DNA from: an uncultured Bacteroidales bacterium
GTDB lineage: Bacteria; Bacteroidota; Bacteroidia; Bacteroidales; UBA932
Direction: 5' to 3'
Assembly: GCA_934726455.1 (NCBI GenBank)
Contig: CAKVDS010000046.1
Coordinates: 1 to 20,255 of the forward strand
DNA: 20,255 bases
Part shown: in pieces, positions 1-8,317 of the stretch
Layout: each line of letters begins with the position of its first letter
Numbering within the stretch: the first letter of the stretch is position 1
Position numbers and translations under genes: made by a program
The notes under the pieces: generated by a model
What the model was told of the DNA's origin: nothing
The model's database searches: none
What the model saw: only the letters and a program-made list of their open reading frames with translations

Positions 1-68
1 TTTGGGTGGTTATGCTCCGAAATAATCACTGGATTTTCAGCCGTGAGACTGGGTGGTCATGCTCCGAA
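1..68. mobile_element. Probable terminal end of an insertion sequence (IS21-like), cut by the window edge
   Basis: Two copies of an 18-bp sequence, GGGTGGTTATGCTCCGAA at 4-21 and GGGTGGTCATGCTCCGAA at 51-68, differ at one base and lie 47 bp apart. The second copy stops exactly where recognisable ATPase coding sequence begins (about 69). Several imperfect copies of a short repeat near each end are known for IS21-family elements, and GGGTGGTCA-type repeats resemble those I recall from Bacteroidetes members. The family name is from memory. The transposase genes would lie left of the window. Seen: repeats and junction. Inferred: that this is an IS end. Confidence 0.42.
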
Positions 69-385
69 TTTTGTACATAAGAGATTTAAGAATCTACGCT
101 GATGCCTTGGAAGGCGACACCTACCACTACCGGGACAGCAACGGGCTTGAATGCGACGCCGTCATACATCTGCGCAACGGAAAATATGGGCTGATAGAAG
201 TCAAACTCGGCGGAGAGAAAAACATTGAAGCGGGGGCAAAAAACCTGAAAACCCTCGCTGCAAAGATCGATACGACAAAGATGAAAGCCCCATCTTTCCT
301 TATGGTGCTCTCGGGAACATCAAGGTACGCCATCAGACGTAAAGATGGCGTACTCGTAGTGCCAGCAGGATGCCTTAAAGACTGA
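53..385 (+). pseudogene. C-terminal remnant of a DUF4143-type AAA ATPase
   Basis: Only the last ~105 residues of an ATP-binding protein of the DUF4143 group remain. Family resemblance starts at LYIRDLRIYADALEGD and runs to the natural C-terminus VPAGCLKD. The piece has the nuclease-like layout of this group: ECDAVIHLRNGKYGL followed by IEVKLGG, resembling the E-x-D...ExK arrangement of PD-(D/E)XK folds. Walker A and B and the whole AAA domain are missing. The frame is closed by TGA at 44-46, and the first possible starts (GTG 53, ATG 59) fall inside the putative IS terminal repeat, so any start here is accidental. Most likely the gene was split by the element at 1-68 and its N-terminal half lies beyond it. 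It could still be transcribed outward from the element. Intact relatives are single-protein ATPases of unknown physiological role. Confidence 0.7.
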
Positions 386-409
386 GAAGCAAAAGGAAAA
401 CAAATCCCC

Positions 410-430
410 AGACAGGTTCCTGTCTTTTTA
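410..430 (+). terminator. Rho-independent terminator after the ATPase remnant
   Basis: AGACAG at 410-415 pairs with CTGTCT at 420-425 around the four-base loop GTTC, and five T residues (425-429) follow on the + strand. It lies 25 bp after the TGA of the ATPase remnant. It also sits just past the 3' end of the convergent ATPase gene, but on that strand no T tract follows, so it should work mainly in the + direction. Confidence 0.6.
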
Positions 431-485
431 TAATGCGGGCTTAAGGATTCTGTACGCCACGACCCGACAGATTCAAACAAGGGAG

Positions 486-1832
486 TCAGATCATGATGCT
501 CTCGGGTCCTGACGAATTCAGGAACATCGCAAAATAAATCGGCAAGTACATAATCCGTCCCTCGACAGAAACCGTACGCTCGTTTGAAAGCACCAATCCC
601 CTTTTGATATTGTAATCCTTGACATCCATGAATCTGTCCAGCGAACTGTGCCTCTTATTGTCCTTTCCGGACTTCACCTCTACAGGCATAGCCGTAAGAT
701 CATCATAGTCATCAACCAGAAAGTCCACCTCACCATTTTTCTTGTTGTCATAATAATACAGGCTGTATCCATGAGCTTTCAGTTCTGAGGCCACAAAATT
801 TTCGTAGACGGAACCAAGATTAATGCTCGGCACATCATCAAGCACGGCAGAGGCATTATACTTGAAGAGCAGATCAGTAAGCAGACCGACATCGTTAAGA
901 TACAATTTGACGAGACTTTTTTTCATTGAATCTCTCAATGGGAAGCGCGGATTTGATATGGAACTGACCTCCAACGCTATGCCGGAGTTGACAATATACT
1001 CAAACTCTTGCTCATAATCTGACATGGTTTTTCCTTTCTTTCCCGATATCTCATTGACCTTCACTCTCTTTTTTGTATTCTCCAGATTCGACGGGATCAA
1101 GTCGTATATTTTTCGGATATGCAGCTTTCTCTCACTATCATATTGTGAACAGTCCTCCCTGTAAAGTTTGTATACTTCTTCCTGAACAGCACGTACCGAC
1201 ACCAGGTTATGCGTCCCGACAAAAGCATTGACAGCATCAGGCATACCACCTATGAGAAGATACTTCCTGAACAGATCCATCATATAAGAATGCGTATTCT
1301 CATCCAGAGACATCTTAGAGGCAAAGCTGTCAGAAAGATGGGCAACAGCCTCTTTTCCAACATTGTTGGCCCACAGGAATTCTTCAAAGTCCAAAGGGTA
1401 CATCCTTTTTGTCATGATCCTTCCACCCGGCTTGGAAAGCGTCTCATTGAGTGCGATACCAAGCTGGGAGCCGCTTACGATGTAAGTAAACCTGTCATCA
1501 TCCTTGAGGAATTTCAACATGGTCAAAAGTTCGGGATATGCCTGAATCTCATCGATGAACACCAAGGTGTCCTTCTTTTTGCCCATCCTGTCTCCCGCGG
1601 CAAGGCTTATTCGGAAATAGAAATCCTGAACATCTCTGATATTTTCAAAAATCTTCCTCCCCGTCTTGTCTTCATACATGTTGAGTTCGATATAATTAGG
1701 GAACAACAACTGGCCTTCATGCCGTATTATGAAAGACTTTCCGATCTGTCTGGCCCCGTCAATCACAAGAATCTTATTGGATTCCGACTTCAGATAGTCA
1801 CGAATGACCTTTTGTATCTTCCTTTCAAGCAT
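486..1832 (-). CDS. DUF4143-type AAA ATPase (ATP-binding protein)
   Basis: A complete 448-residue, P-loop ATPase of the AAA_14/DUF4143 group, predicted to be cytoplasmic. Walker A is GARQIGKS (26-33). Walker B is LVFIDE (90-95), followed by a sensor-like stretch YIVSGSQLG (117-125). A C-terminal domain carries GEVDFLVDD (367-375) and PVEVKSGKD (383-391), the E-x-D...ExK pattern of a PD-(D/E)XK-like fold. Such genes are very common and often multicopy in Bacteroidales; their role is not established and ideas range from defence to DNA-linked signalling. The ATG at 1832 leads straight into MLERKIQKVIRDYL, the usual N-terminus of the group. The gene is more AT-rich than the adjacent polysaccharide operon and has its own promoter with repeats, suggesting separate acquisition. 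It converges on the truncated relative at 53-385. I am sure of the family, not the function. Confidence 0.88.
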   Translation of the reverse strand: MLERKIQKVIRDYLKSESNKILVIDGARQIGKSFIIRHEGQLLFPNYIELNMYEDKTGRKIFENIRDVQDFYFRISLAAGDRMGKKKDTLVFIDEIQAYPELLTMLKFLKDDDRFTYIVSGSQLGIALNETLSKPGGRIMTKRMYPLDFEEFLWANNVGKEAVAHLSDSFASKMSLDENTHSYMMDLFRKYLLIGGMPDAVNAFVGTHNLVSVRAVQEEVYKLYREDCSQYDSERKLHIRKIYDLIPSNLENTKKRVKVNEISGKKGKTMSDYEQEFEYIVNSGIALEVSSISNPRFPLRDSMKKSLVKLYLNDVGLLTDLLFKYNASAVLDDVPSINLGSVYENFVASELKAHGYSLYYYDNKKNGEVDFLVDDYDDLTAMPVEVKSGKDNKRHSSLDRFMDVKDYNIKRGLVLSNERTVSVEGRIMYLPIYFAMFLNSSGPESIMI

Positions 1833-1833
1833 A

Positions 1834-1910
1834 ATGACTTTTTCATGATTTTACTCATGCAAAATTATGACTTTTTCCGGAAAACAACAGAACATATTCA
1901 TGACTTTTCC
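1834..1910 (-). promoter_or_regulatory. Promoter region of the DUF4143 ATPase with 33-bp-spaced repeats and a palindrome
   Basis: On the - strand TAATTTTG (1860-1867) matches the Bacteroidetes -7 consensus TAnnTTTG, and a TTG lies 17 bp upstream of it. The perfect palindrome TTTTCCGGAAAA (1873-1884) sits between the two boxes. GAAAAAGTCAT occurs at 1834-1844 and 1867-1877, and a near copy (GGAAAAGTCAT) at 1900-1910, so the period is exactly 33 bp. The last copy contains part of the stop codon of the upstream PUL gene. No terminator with a T tract separates that gene from this promoter, so read-through into the ATPase is possible. Confidence 0.5.
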
Positions 1911-3436
1911 TCATCCGGCTCCCAGTCGAGGGGCTGGAACCAGGTGAACCAGCGGCCCCAGACGCGCGGCGGGTCACTGTGGGCGTATGAGAGGAACTGC
2001 TGGACACCCGGGCGGACCTGCCCGAGACCGTCACCGCTCATGCCGGCGTTGATTATGCCTTTGCGCAGAGTCCCCTGAACTATGTCCCCCTTGGTGAAAG
2101 TGATCCCGTCCTCAGACTCCCAGACACGGATGCGGCTGAGATCGGAGTTGCGCCGCTCAGCGTGTATGGCCACGAATTTCCGGCTCTGCCGAATATATTT
2201 GACATCAGTGTGATCGGGGTCATAGACATCGCTCTTGTCAAGGGCCACTCCACGGAATTCGAGATGCGCAGGCCAGTTCTCATCACCCGCCGGAGCCGTA
2301 GAAACTCTGGTCGTGGTGCCCTGACGGTCCTCGGAGGCAAGATAGTCATTGTACGAATAGTAGAGATAGACGAGATCGTCCTTGACCACGATGCAAGGCT
2401 CACCGGCACCGAAGACCACTCCCTCATGCCCCGGCACAGGCTCATAGTCTATGACGGGCTGGGGGTCAGAGCCCCAACCGCTGCCGCTCCATTTCTCCCA
2501 CGGGCCGGTCGGAGACTGCCCACGGGCGATATAGAGGTCGTTGTCAAAGCCGTTCGGCTCCTCGGTGGAAGTGTAGGCGATATAATACCAGCCACCCCAC
2601 TTCGCGACACCGGGATCGCATACCGAAAAAGCATCCCTCTTGCCGTCGGACGGGAGCAGAGCATCGGCCTCGTCCGTCCATGTCTGGCCGCCGTCATCGG
2701 AATGACGCCAGGTTATCTTGTCCCAGTAATATTTTCCCGAACCGCCAGATGTAATCCGGCAGCGGAACTGCCCTTCCACAGGCTCTCCCCCGACGTAAGA
2801 GACGGCATCCGTCCCCGCGGCCGAGCCGGAATCAGTACATTTCCATATCCCGGACTGCGCCGTTCCACCGCTCATCACCCAGAGATAAGTTCCGGCAGGG
2901 AATGTCTCGGTGTAATCCTCCTTTGAGCTCCGATAAAGGCTGAGCCAGGAATTGTCGGCATAATCGTCAAATCGCTTCGAAGCGACAGCCGCCCCGGAGA
3001 GAGTCGTAGCATAATCCGCATTCCAAGCATAAAGCGAGAGAGTGAAACCCTCCGAAGCGCTGCCCCACGACGGGCACTGGAGCGAGATGAAGCCGAAATC
3101 CGAAGAGGAAGTGAACTTCTGCGCAAGCACCTCGGACGTGCCGAGCTGGACAGCCGTCTGGGCATCGGAAACCGGGATTGTCACATTTGTCCCATAATAA
3201 TCACCCGGCGTAGCGAGCCAGATGTCTATTGAATTATCGTCATTTATGATGATGGACGGGCCGTATCTGTAATTCGGGCCGGTGTATATGTCCCAGCCCT
3301 CACGAGCCACAGGATGGACCTCGACCGGATCGGGCTCCGGTTCCGGTACAGACGGACGGTCTTCAGGAGTGCAGGATGCAAAGCCGGCACCAGCCAGAAC
3401 CGCAGCAGCAAGAGGCCACAACAGTATTTTCTTCAT
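1898..3436 (-). CDS. GH43-like beta-propeller lipoprotein with an inserted domain (putative glycoside hydrolase)
   Basis: 512 residues. An SPII signal peptide ends in GFASC (lipid Cys22), followed by a Pro/Glu-rich tether (about 24-40). The body has features of a five-bladed propeller of the GH43/GH32/GH117 type: IWLATPG (72-78), SDDGGQTW (246-253), DPGVAKWGGWYYIAYTST (274-291), then GAGEPCIVVKDDLVYLYYSYND and late SRIRVWESEDGITF. A ~150-residue Gly/Ser/aromatic-rich segment (about 82-234) interrupts the first blade and looks like a nested beta-sandwich, perhaps carbohydrate binding. This is the last gene of the operon, starting 3 bp after the esterase-glycosidase gene. The acidic residues behind Cys22 (TPED) fit export to the outer surface. 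Likely role: exo- or endo-acting glycosidase, or glycan binding. The exact GH family cannot be assigned by eye, and catalytic residues were not identified with certainty. Confidence 0.72.
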   Translation of the reverse strand: MKKILLWPLAAAVLAGAGFASCTPEDRPSVPEPEPDPVEVHPVAREGWDIYTGPNYRYGPSIIINDDNSIDIWLATPGDYYGTNVTIPVSDAQTAVQLGTSEVLAQKFTSSSDFGFISLQCPSWGSASEGFTLSLYAWNADYATTLSGAAVASKRFDDYADNSWLSLYRSSKEDYTETFPAGTYLWVMSGGTAQSGIWKCTDSGSAAGTDAVSYVGGEPVEGQFRCRITSGGSGKYYWDKITWRHSDDGGQTWTDEADALLPSDGKRDAFSVCDPGVAKWGGWYYIAYTSTEEPNGFDNDLYIARGQSPTGPWEKWSGSGWGSDPQPVIDYEPVPGHEGVVFGAGEPCIVVKDDLVYLYYSYNDYLASEDRQGTTTRVSTAPAGDENWPAHLEFRGVALDKSDVYDPDHTDVKYIRQSRKFVAIHAERRNSDLSRIRVWESEDGITFTKGDIVQGTLRKGIINAGMSGDGLGQVRPGVQQFLSYAHSDPPRVWGRWFTWFQPLDWEPDEEKS

Positions 3437-3439
3437 AAT

Positions 3440-6400
3440 CTATAATTTAACGTTTATACGCCCTCCGCGCGGGACAAAACGGCGAACCCTGTCACCGGAG
3501 GTCCGGTGCTCCGTCAGGATCACCTTCAGACCTTTGGATGTGCGCGACACCCTGATGTCAAAATCCGAGCCGAAAGCACGGATATGCTTCAAAGCCATGC
3601 TGTCCCAGCCTGAGGGAAGACTCACATTCATTGTGAAGCTGCGCAGTCCTGTAGGACGTATGCCGAAGAGTCCCTCGGTGATGACACGGCAATAAAGGCC
3701 GCTTTCGGCCGAGAGATGCCGCTGCGACCCCTCCGGCCAGGCCTCGACCGCATAAGGGACATGCTCGCCGAGCAGGCGCCGTCTCGAAAGCCGTGAAAGG
3801 ATGCCGAGCGCCTTGTCGGTGTCTCCGGTGTAGAAAATGCCGCGCAGAGCATAAAGTGTGGCCCTGTCCCAGAAGACATCGCTCCCCTGCTCGGTGAGAC
3901 AGCCGTTCTCCGTCATAAGTTCGGGGCCAGTCAATGCGGCGGAAGTCCCGGAAGCCCGCTTGTCTATGCCGGCGATGAGAGGCATGCAGATCCATGAGCG
4001 CAGCAGAGTGTTGCCCTTGTAATAGCGATAGGTCTCATATCCGGAGACTTCCGCCCCGAAATACTTTTCTATCGCAGCGGCCATCTGCCGTGAACGGCGC
4101 AGATAGTCAGAGCATTCGGAAGAAGCCGCTCCTATCTCACGTCCCAGATACGCAGCAGATACGAGAGCATCATAATACAGAGTCGATGTGCAGAGGTTGG
4201 CATCCCCGGACTCAAAGCGGTTCTCCAGTTCATCCGTATCTGACGCCACTACCCCGTCCCCGTTGATCTGACGGCGGCAGTACTCAAGGCACCACTTGAT
4301 GAGCGGCCAAAGTTCCTTGGCCTCAGCCCTGTCACCTCTCGCCAGAGCATAACGGGCTGCGCCATAAGCAATCATCGCGGCATCTCCGCGGTCTCCGCAG
4401 CCGTCCCATATATCCTCGCCCTCCGCAATCACCGAACTCGGAAGAGGCTTGTAATCAGGGTTCATGAACCGCGCGAAATGACGGAATGAATTGAGTGCCG
4501 ACTCATTGCCGCGGCTGTCACCGAGGAACGGGAAGAACGGGTCGATGTACTCGGCCTGGTCGTTTGCCCAGATGGCCGCATAGTAGCTCTCCCCTCCCGG
4601 GCTGTGCATCAGACCGCCCTTGGTCCTGAATATGCTCTCGGCAGCACGGATCTTGGAGAAACGGAACATCTCGTCGAGGACAGGATCCGGGGTCTCAAGG
4701 ACAAGATCCTCCCCGAGTCCGGAGACAAAGGCCTTGCGCGCGGCAAACTCCGCCTCAACATCCGGATGCAACGGGGACTCCGGGGCAATCTCGCGCGTCA
4801 CAGGCTCAGAGCCCGCAAGCAGGGGCGATGTAACCGTACCGCCCTGACGGTAAGCCTGATAGATAACGGTAAAGCAGCGTTCTTCTCCCGGCTTCATCCA
4901 CGCGGTGCCGGCCCCGTCTATCTCAGCCCGTACAAGATAAGTCCCGTCAACTCCTGCATAGTGGTCTGTGGCTGAAGTCTGGCAGAACTCCGGCACAGTC
5001 ACGAGAAGGTTGTCACCGGTCACGTTGCGAAGAGAGAACCTCTCATATACACAAGGCAGCGTCGTGGACGGAAAAAGGGTGCGCGTCATCTGTATGCAGG
5101 CCGTCTCGGTCTGCCCGGAACCTACCCCGATAAAATCATTCGACTTTGACCACAGGCTCGTGACCTCAACCATACCGTTGATCCGGACAGAATCCACCTG
5201 CTCGCGGACAAGGCTGCGCCCGTTCACAGCAAGCATAGACGGAATATCGGCGGCAACACGGAGATTCATCGACGCATGAGTGTTGTTCGGGATCGTGCGC
5301 AACATAGGGAAGACCAACGACTTCTCACTATGAAAAGCACGGTCGGCAGAAACTCCCCAGCGCAACACGCAGGACACCTGCTCCCCGCTCATCTCGATAT
5401 GGTCCTCGTGCGGCAGCCCCGTGGAAGCGTCCCAGCGGATGCCTCGGGAGCCGGGCTCAATCGTCCAGCGCGCCGGCTCCTCAACAGAAGCCGTATCGTC
5501 AGGCTGGATATCATAAAGCCCGTTCGGGTCGCCTGTCTCGTAGGTCGGAAGCGCAGGATCCACAATCTCCGCATCCTTGCACTCCACCGAACCGCGCATC
5601 ACATTGTTCTCTATGAAATCCACCTGCTGCGCAACAGTCTGGGGCATGTACCCTGCAACAGCATGGTTAATCCCCGGGAAACGGTAGAACCTCCACGCCG
5701 CACCGGCAGACTGGAGGACAGGCTGAATCCTGCACGGCCCATAGAAGCCGACCGGGCCGGCCTTGATGACATCATACGGCACGAGTTCATCCTCGGTCCC
5801 GTGAAACATCATCACGGGGCATGGCTTTTCCGGATAAGCGAACCGCCCCTTTACAAGCACAGCCCCAGCATAGGCCATGATGCCGGCATAGTTGAAATCC
5901 GCAGGCAGCACCGAAGCCATACGAGTCCGGTTGCAGAGCTCCCACTCCGCCTGCTGGGCAGTGATCGCCCCGGCAGAAGAGCCGGTCACGACAATATTGC
6001 GCGCATCGATACCGAGAGCCTCCCCGTTGGCAAGAAGATACTCCGTAGCGGAAAACAGATCCTCCACAGCCATGTCAATGGCCTTGGCGAGAAGCACGGC
6101 GAACCTCATCTGAGAGACACCGCGCACCCCTTTGAGGCCGAGACGGTAATCTATGGAAATCATCCTGTAGCCACGGGAGTTCATCTCACGGAACCATGGA
6201 CGAAGCCACTCCTGATGGCGCGAACCATCCATGAAGCCCCCGCCGAAGACATGGATGATCGTAGGGCGTACTTTCCCGTCCTCACAGACAACCTTGGAAG
6301 AATCCGGCTCATATATGTCCATATACAGGGCGCAGGTGTCCCTGTCAGCAAACTTGAGCGTCAGGTCAGGCTCCATCTTCTGCGCAAAAAGCGACACTGA

Positions 6401-6451
6401 CGCGCTGAGCGCCAGTATCGCAGAAACAAGCGAAATCTTGTAAAATTTCAT
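3440..6451 (-). CDS. Fusion of alpha/beta-hydrolase esterase and six-hairpin glycosidase
   Basis: 1003 residues, secreted by an SPI signal peptide (MKFYKISLVSAILALSASVS, ending near FAQ at 24), probably periplasmic. Residues about 27-285 form an alpha/beta-hydrolase of the carboxylesterase type: oxyanion loop HVFGGGF (67-73), nucleophile elbow GSSAG (Ser159), Asp221 in HGTEDELVP, His263 in GINHA. A linker (about 286-322) leads to a beta-sandwich (about 325-560) and then an (alpha/alpha)6 barrel. Barrel signatures include IWANDQAEYIDPFFPF (627-642), DGCGDRGDAA (683-692), SDTDELENRF (737-746) and a C-terminal region with AVEAWPEGSQRHLSAESGLYCRVITEG-type features, recalling GH78, GH95 and GH63-like enzymes. 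Such a protein could deacylate a glycan and cleave a glycosidic bond in one chain. It lies 6 bp after the GH110 gene and 3 bp before the GH43-like gene, well inside the operon. The fusion is certain from the continuous frame. The glycosidase specificity is unknown. Confidence 0.82.
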   Translation of the reverse strand: MKFYKISLVSAILALSASVSLFAQKMEPDLTLKFADRDTCALYMDIYEPDSSKVVCEDGKVRPTIIHVFGGGFMDGSRHQEWLRPWFREMNSRGYRMISIDYRLGLKGVRGVSQMRFAVLLAKAIDMAVEDLFSATEYLLANGEALGIDARNIVVTGSSAGAITAQQAEWELCNRTRMASVLPADFNYAGIMAYAGAVLVKGRFAYPEKPCPVMMFHGTEDELVPYDVIKAGPVGFYGPCRIQPVLQSAGAAWRFYRFPGINHAVAGYMPQTVAQQVDFIENNVMRGSVECKDAEIVDPALPTYETGDPNGLYDIQPDDTASVEEPARWTIEPGSRGIRWDASTGLPHEDHIEMSGEQVSCVLRWGVSADRAFHSEKSLVFPMLRTIPNNTHASMNLRVAADIPSMLAVNGRSLVREQVDSVRINGMVEVTSLWSKSNDFIGVGSGQTETACIQMTRTLFPSTTLPCVYERFSLRNVTGDNLLVTVPEFCQTSATDHYAGVDGTYLVRAEIDGAGTAWMKPGEERCFTVIYQAYRQGGTVTSPLLAGSEPVTREIAPESPLHPDVEAEFAARKAFVSGLGEDLVLETPDPVLDEMFRFSKIRAAESIFRTKGGLMHSPGGESYYAAIWANDQAEYIDPFFPFLGDSRGNESALNSFRHFARFMNPDYKPLPSSVIAEGEDIWDGCGDRGDAAMIAYGAARYALARGDRAEAKELWPLIKWCLEYCRRQINGDGVVASDTDELENRFESGDANLCTSTLYYDALVSAAYLGREIGAASSECSDYLRRSRQMAAAIEKYFGAEVSGYETYRYYKGNTLLRSWICMPLIAGIDKRASGTSAALTGPELMTENGCLTEQGSDVFWDRATLYALRGIFYTGDTDKALGILSRLSRRRLLGEHVPYAVEAWPEGSQRHLSAESGLYCRVITEGLFGIRPTGLRSFTMNVSLPSGWDSMALKHIRAFGSDFDIRVSRTSKGLKVILTEHRTSGDRVRRFVPRGGRINVKL

Positions 6452-6457
6452 TCCACG

Positions 6458-8317
6458 TCAACTTTGATAAAAGAAAGGGTTCGGAGAATCCACGACCTGC
6501 ACATCGGAGTCGTTCTCGACCTTGACGCACTTGTGTATGCTTATCGTCGCGTTCTCTTTCCACTTGGTGAAATCATTGCCGACTATCTTCACATCACCGC
6601 AGTACTGCACATCAATCACCGAAAGCTGAGGGAAGAGCGGAGCATAAGTCTTCGTGTCAATAAACCGGTTGTTCTTGATCTCCAAAGACTTGACACTCAG
6701 CGCATAGATAATCTGATTGTCAAAGGTGGAGACTGTATTGTCCTCAAAGACTATGCGGTCGTGGTAGAAGAAATCGTTGGAGCGCGCATCCGAAGGGATT
6801 ATCGGGTCAATCTGGAGAATCGCCTGCGGCTCGCGTCCGCCGATACCGAGATCGGTAAAAGTATTGCCGCGGATGACGACATTGCGGGTGTTGCCGGACT
6901 CAAACCAGTAGTTGGCGTCGCCGCATATCCTGATGCCGGCCATCATGGAGCCGAACTTGCAGTTCTCGATGAGCACATCGCCCGGGGTAGAGATCAGCAG
7001 GCTGCGGGCGCGGTTGTACTCGACAGTGCAGTTGCGGATGATGGCAGACGCTCCCCGTGTGGTGTTCTCCACCGCATAGCGGCGCGGCTCTGCGAGGATG
7101 CCGCTGAGATCCTTGTCCACCTTCATCACATAGCAGGTGCGGTCGCTCTTGTCGATGGACACAAGGCGGACATCCGCTACAGGCCGCAGGCTGGTCTTGT
7201 CCACAAAACGGAGCACATCCCCAGCGTCGGCGAAGTGGTTGCCCTCCTGCTGGAAATGTCCGAACACAGCCGCAAATGTATCCGGTGCGAGAAGGCTGTC
7301 CACTTTCATATAGACACCATGGATGTTGGTGGCATCATCGAGCATACTCTCGAAATGGCTGTTTTCAAGAAGCACAAGTCCCTTGCAATCAACAAAGTGA
7401 GTAGCATCGGCAGAAGAAGTGATCATCCTCGGCGAGCCGGGACGCTGGGCGGTGGAGAAACCGGAAACCGTGATATTCTCGGAATACTCGGCCATCAGGG
7501 CCATGGCCCCGCAGCGATAGACATGTACATCCTTGACAATGATGTCCTTGCTCGAAAGCAGGGCGATGCCCGGGTAGGAACGGTTGAGCTTCATAGGGCC
7601 CTTGTCGTCCCAGATGCTGCCCACAGGAGGCACATCCTTGGCGCTGAGGCGCGTAAACTCAACCACGCCAGGCTCGATCTCGCGGGCTCCCATCTCCCCG
7701 GACCAGTATCCGTGCTCATAAGCACCTGTGTCATAGTACGGACGGCGCGTCTCAGGATCGAAGACAATGCTCTCACCCATAGGATATTCCCAATCGTATC
7801 CGCCGAAAAGCAGGCGGTCGCCATCGATACGGTACTTGTTGTCAGGAAAGACACGCACCACGAAACTGCGTTTGACGGCATCGGCGGAGAGCACCTCCCC
7901 CTCGAAAGTCCATGGATAGTCATAATCTATCGTTATGCCGCCGATCTCCACGTTCTCGGAGTTCTTGACGGCGAACGGGACTATCCTGCCGTGGAACATG
8001 AAGTCGGCACCCTCCCCCGTCACCTTGACATTCTTCATGTCCTTGAGCAGGAAAGCCACCTTGCGGTCGCCGCTGCAATTGTTGGACAGCGTAAGGAACT
8101 CCTCCGCAGCCCCTTCCGGGTAGAAATCATAGACTCCCTTCCCGAACTTTATGGTCACATCGCCCGAGGGGTGGGCCTCAAGGATCTCCCTGACCTTCGG
8201 GGTGTAGTCCTTGACCGTATCGTCATGCTCGATGACAACGGTCTTCCCGCAGCCCGCAAACAGCAGCGAAAGCGCGGCGAGGGAAAAGACAGGTTTTAGT
8301 ATATTTTTGATAATCAT
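6458..8317 (-). CDS. GH110-type alpha-1,3-galactosidase-like beta-helix lipoprotein
   Basis: 619 residues with an SPII signal ending LFAGC (Cys23). The remainder is a right-handed parallel beta-helix with the layout of GH110, known for exo-alpha-1,3-galactosidases such as GlaA/GlaB. Features include IKFGKGVYDFYPEGA (56-70), FMFHGRIVPFAVKNSENV (106-123), DATHFVDCKG (304-313) and the hallmark HFESMLDDATNIHGVY (321-336). In characterised family members these enzymes remove terminal alpha-1,3-linked galactose, for example from blood group B or linear Gal-alpha-1,3-Gal; some act on algal galactans. Behind Cys23 comes GKTVVIEHDD, without an early acidic export signal, so the inner leaflet of the outer membrane facing the periplasm is more likely than the cell surface (inference). 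Its ATG overlaps the preceding stop by one base (TAATG), indicating translational coupling. Membership of GH110 is fairly sure. Linkage and subfamily are not. Confidence 0.82.
   Translation of the reverse strand: MIIKNILKPVFSLAALSLLFAGCGKTVVIEHDDTVKDYTPKVREILEAHPSGDVTIKFGKGVYDFYPEGAAEEFLTLSNNCSGDRKVAFLLKDMKNVKVTGEGADFMFHGRIVPFAVKNSENVEIGGITIDYDYPWTFEGEVLSADAVKRSFVVRVFPDNKYRIDGDRLLFGGYDWEYPMGESIVFDPETRRPYYDTGAYEHGYWSGEMGAREIEPGVVEFTRLSAKDVPPVGSIWDDKGPMKLNRSYPGIALLSSKDIIVKDVHVYRCGAMALMAEYSENITVSGFSTAQRPGSPRMITSSADATHFVDCKGLVLLENSHFESMLDDATNIHGVYMKVDSLLAPDTFAAVFGHFQQEGNHFADAGDVLRFVDKTSLRPVADVRLVSIDKSDRTCYVMKVDKDLSGILAEPRRYAVENTTRGASAIIRNCTVEYNRARSLLISTPGDVLIENCKFGSMMAGIRICGDANYWFESGNTRNVVIRGNTFTDLGIGGREPQAILQIDPIIPSDARSNDFFYHDRIVFEDNTVSTFDNQIIYALSVKSLEIKNNRFIDTKTYAPLFPQLSVIDVQYCGDVKIVGNDFTKWKENATISIHKCVKVENDSDVQVVDSPNPFFYQS

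Noticed and set aside
127..480. Open frame of 117 codons on the - strand opposite the ATPase remnant
   Set aside because: It is a shadow of the remnant, which has clear family similarity; the frame runs through the terminator and encodes nothing recognisable.
5276..6400. 374-codon + strand frame opposite the esterase domain
   Set aside because: Antisense shadow of the alpha/beta-hydrolase with low-complexity Arg/His/Leu composition.
6464..8299. 611-codon open frame on the + strand across the GH110 gene
   Set aside because: It is antisense to a gene with strong family motifs and a lipoprotein signal. The long frame is a by-product of GC-rich codon use; its protein shows no known motif or signal peptide.
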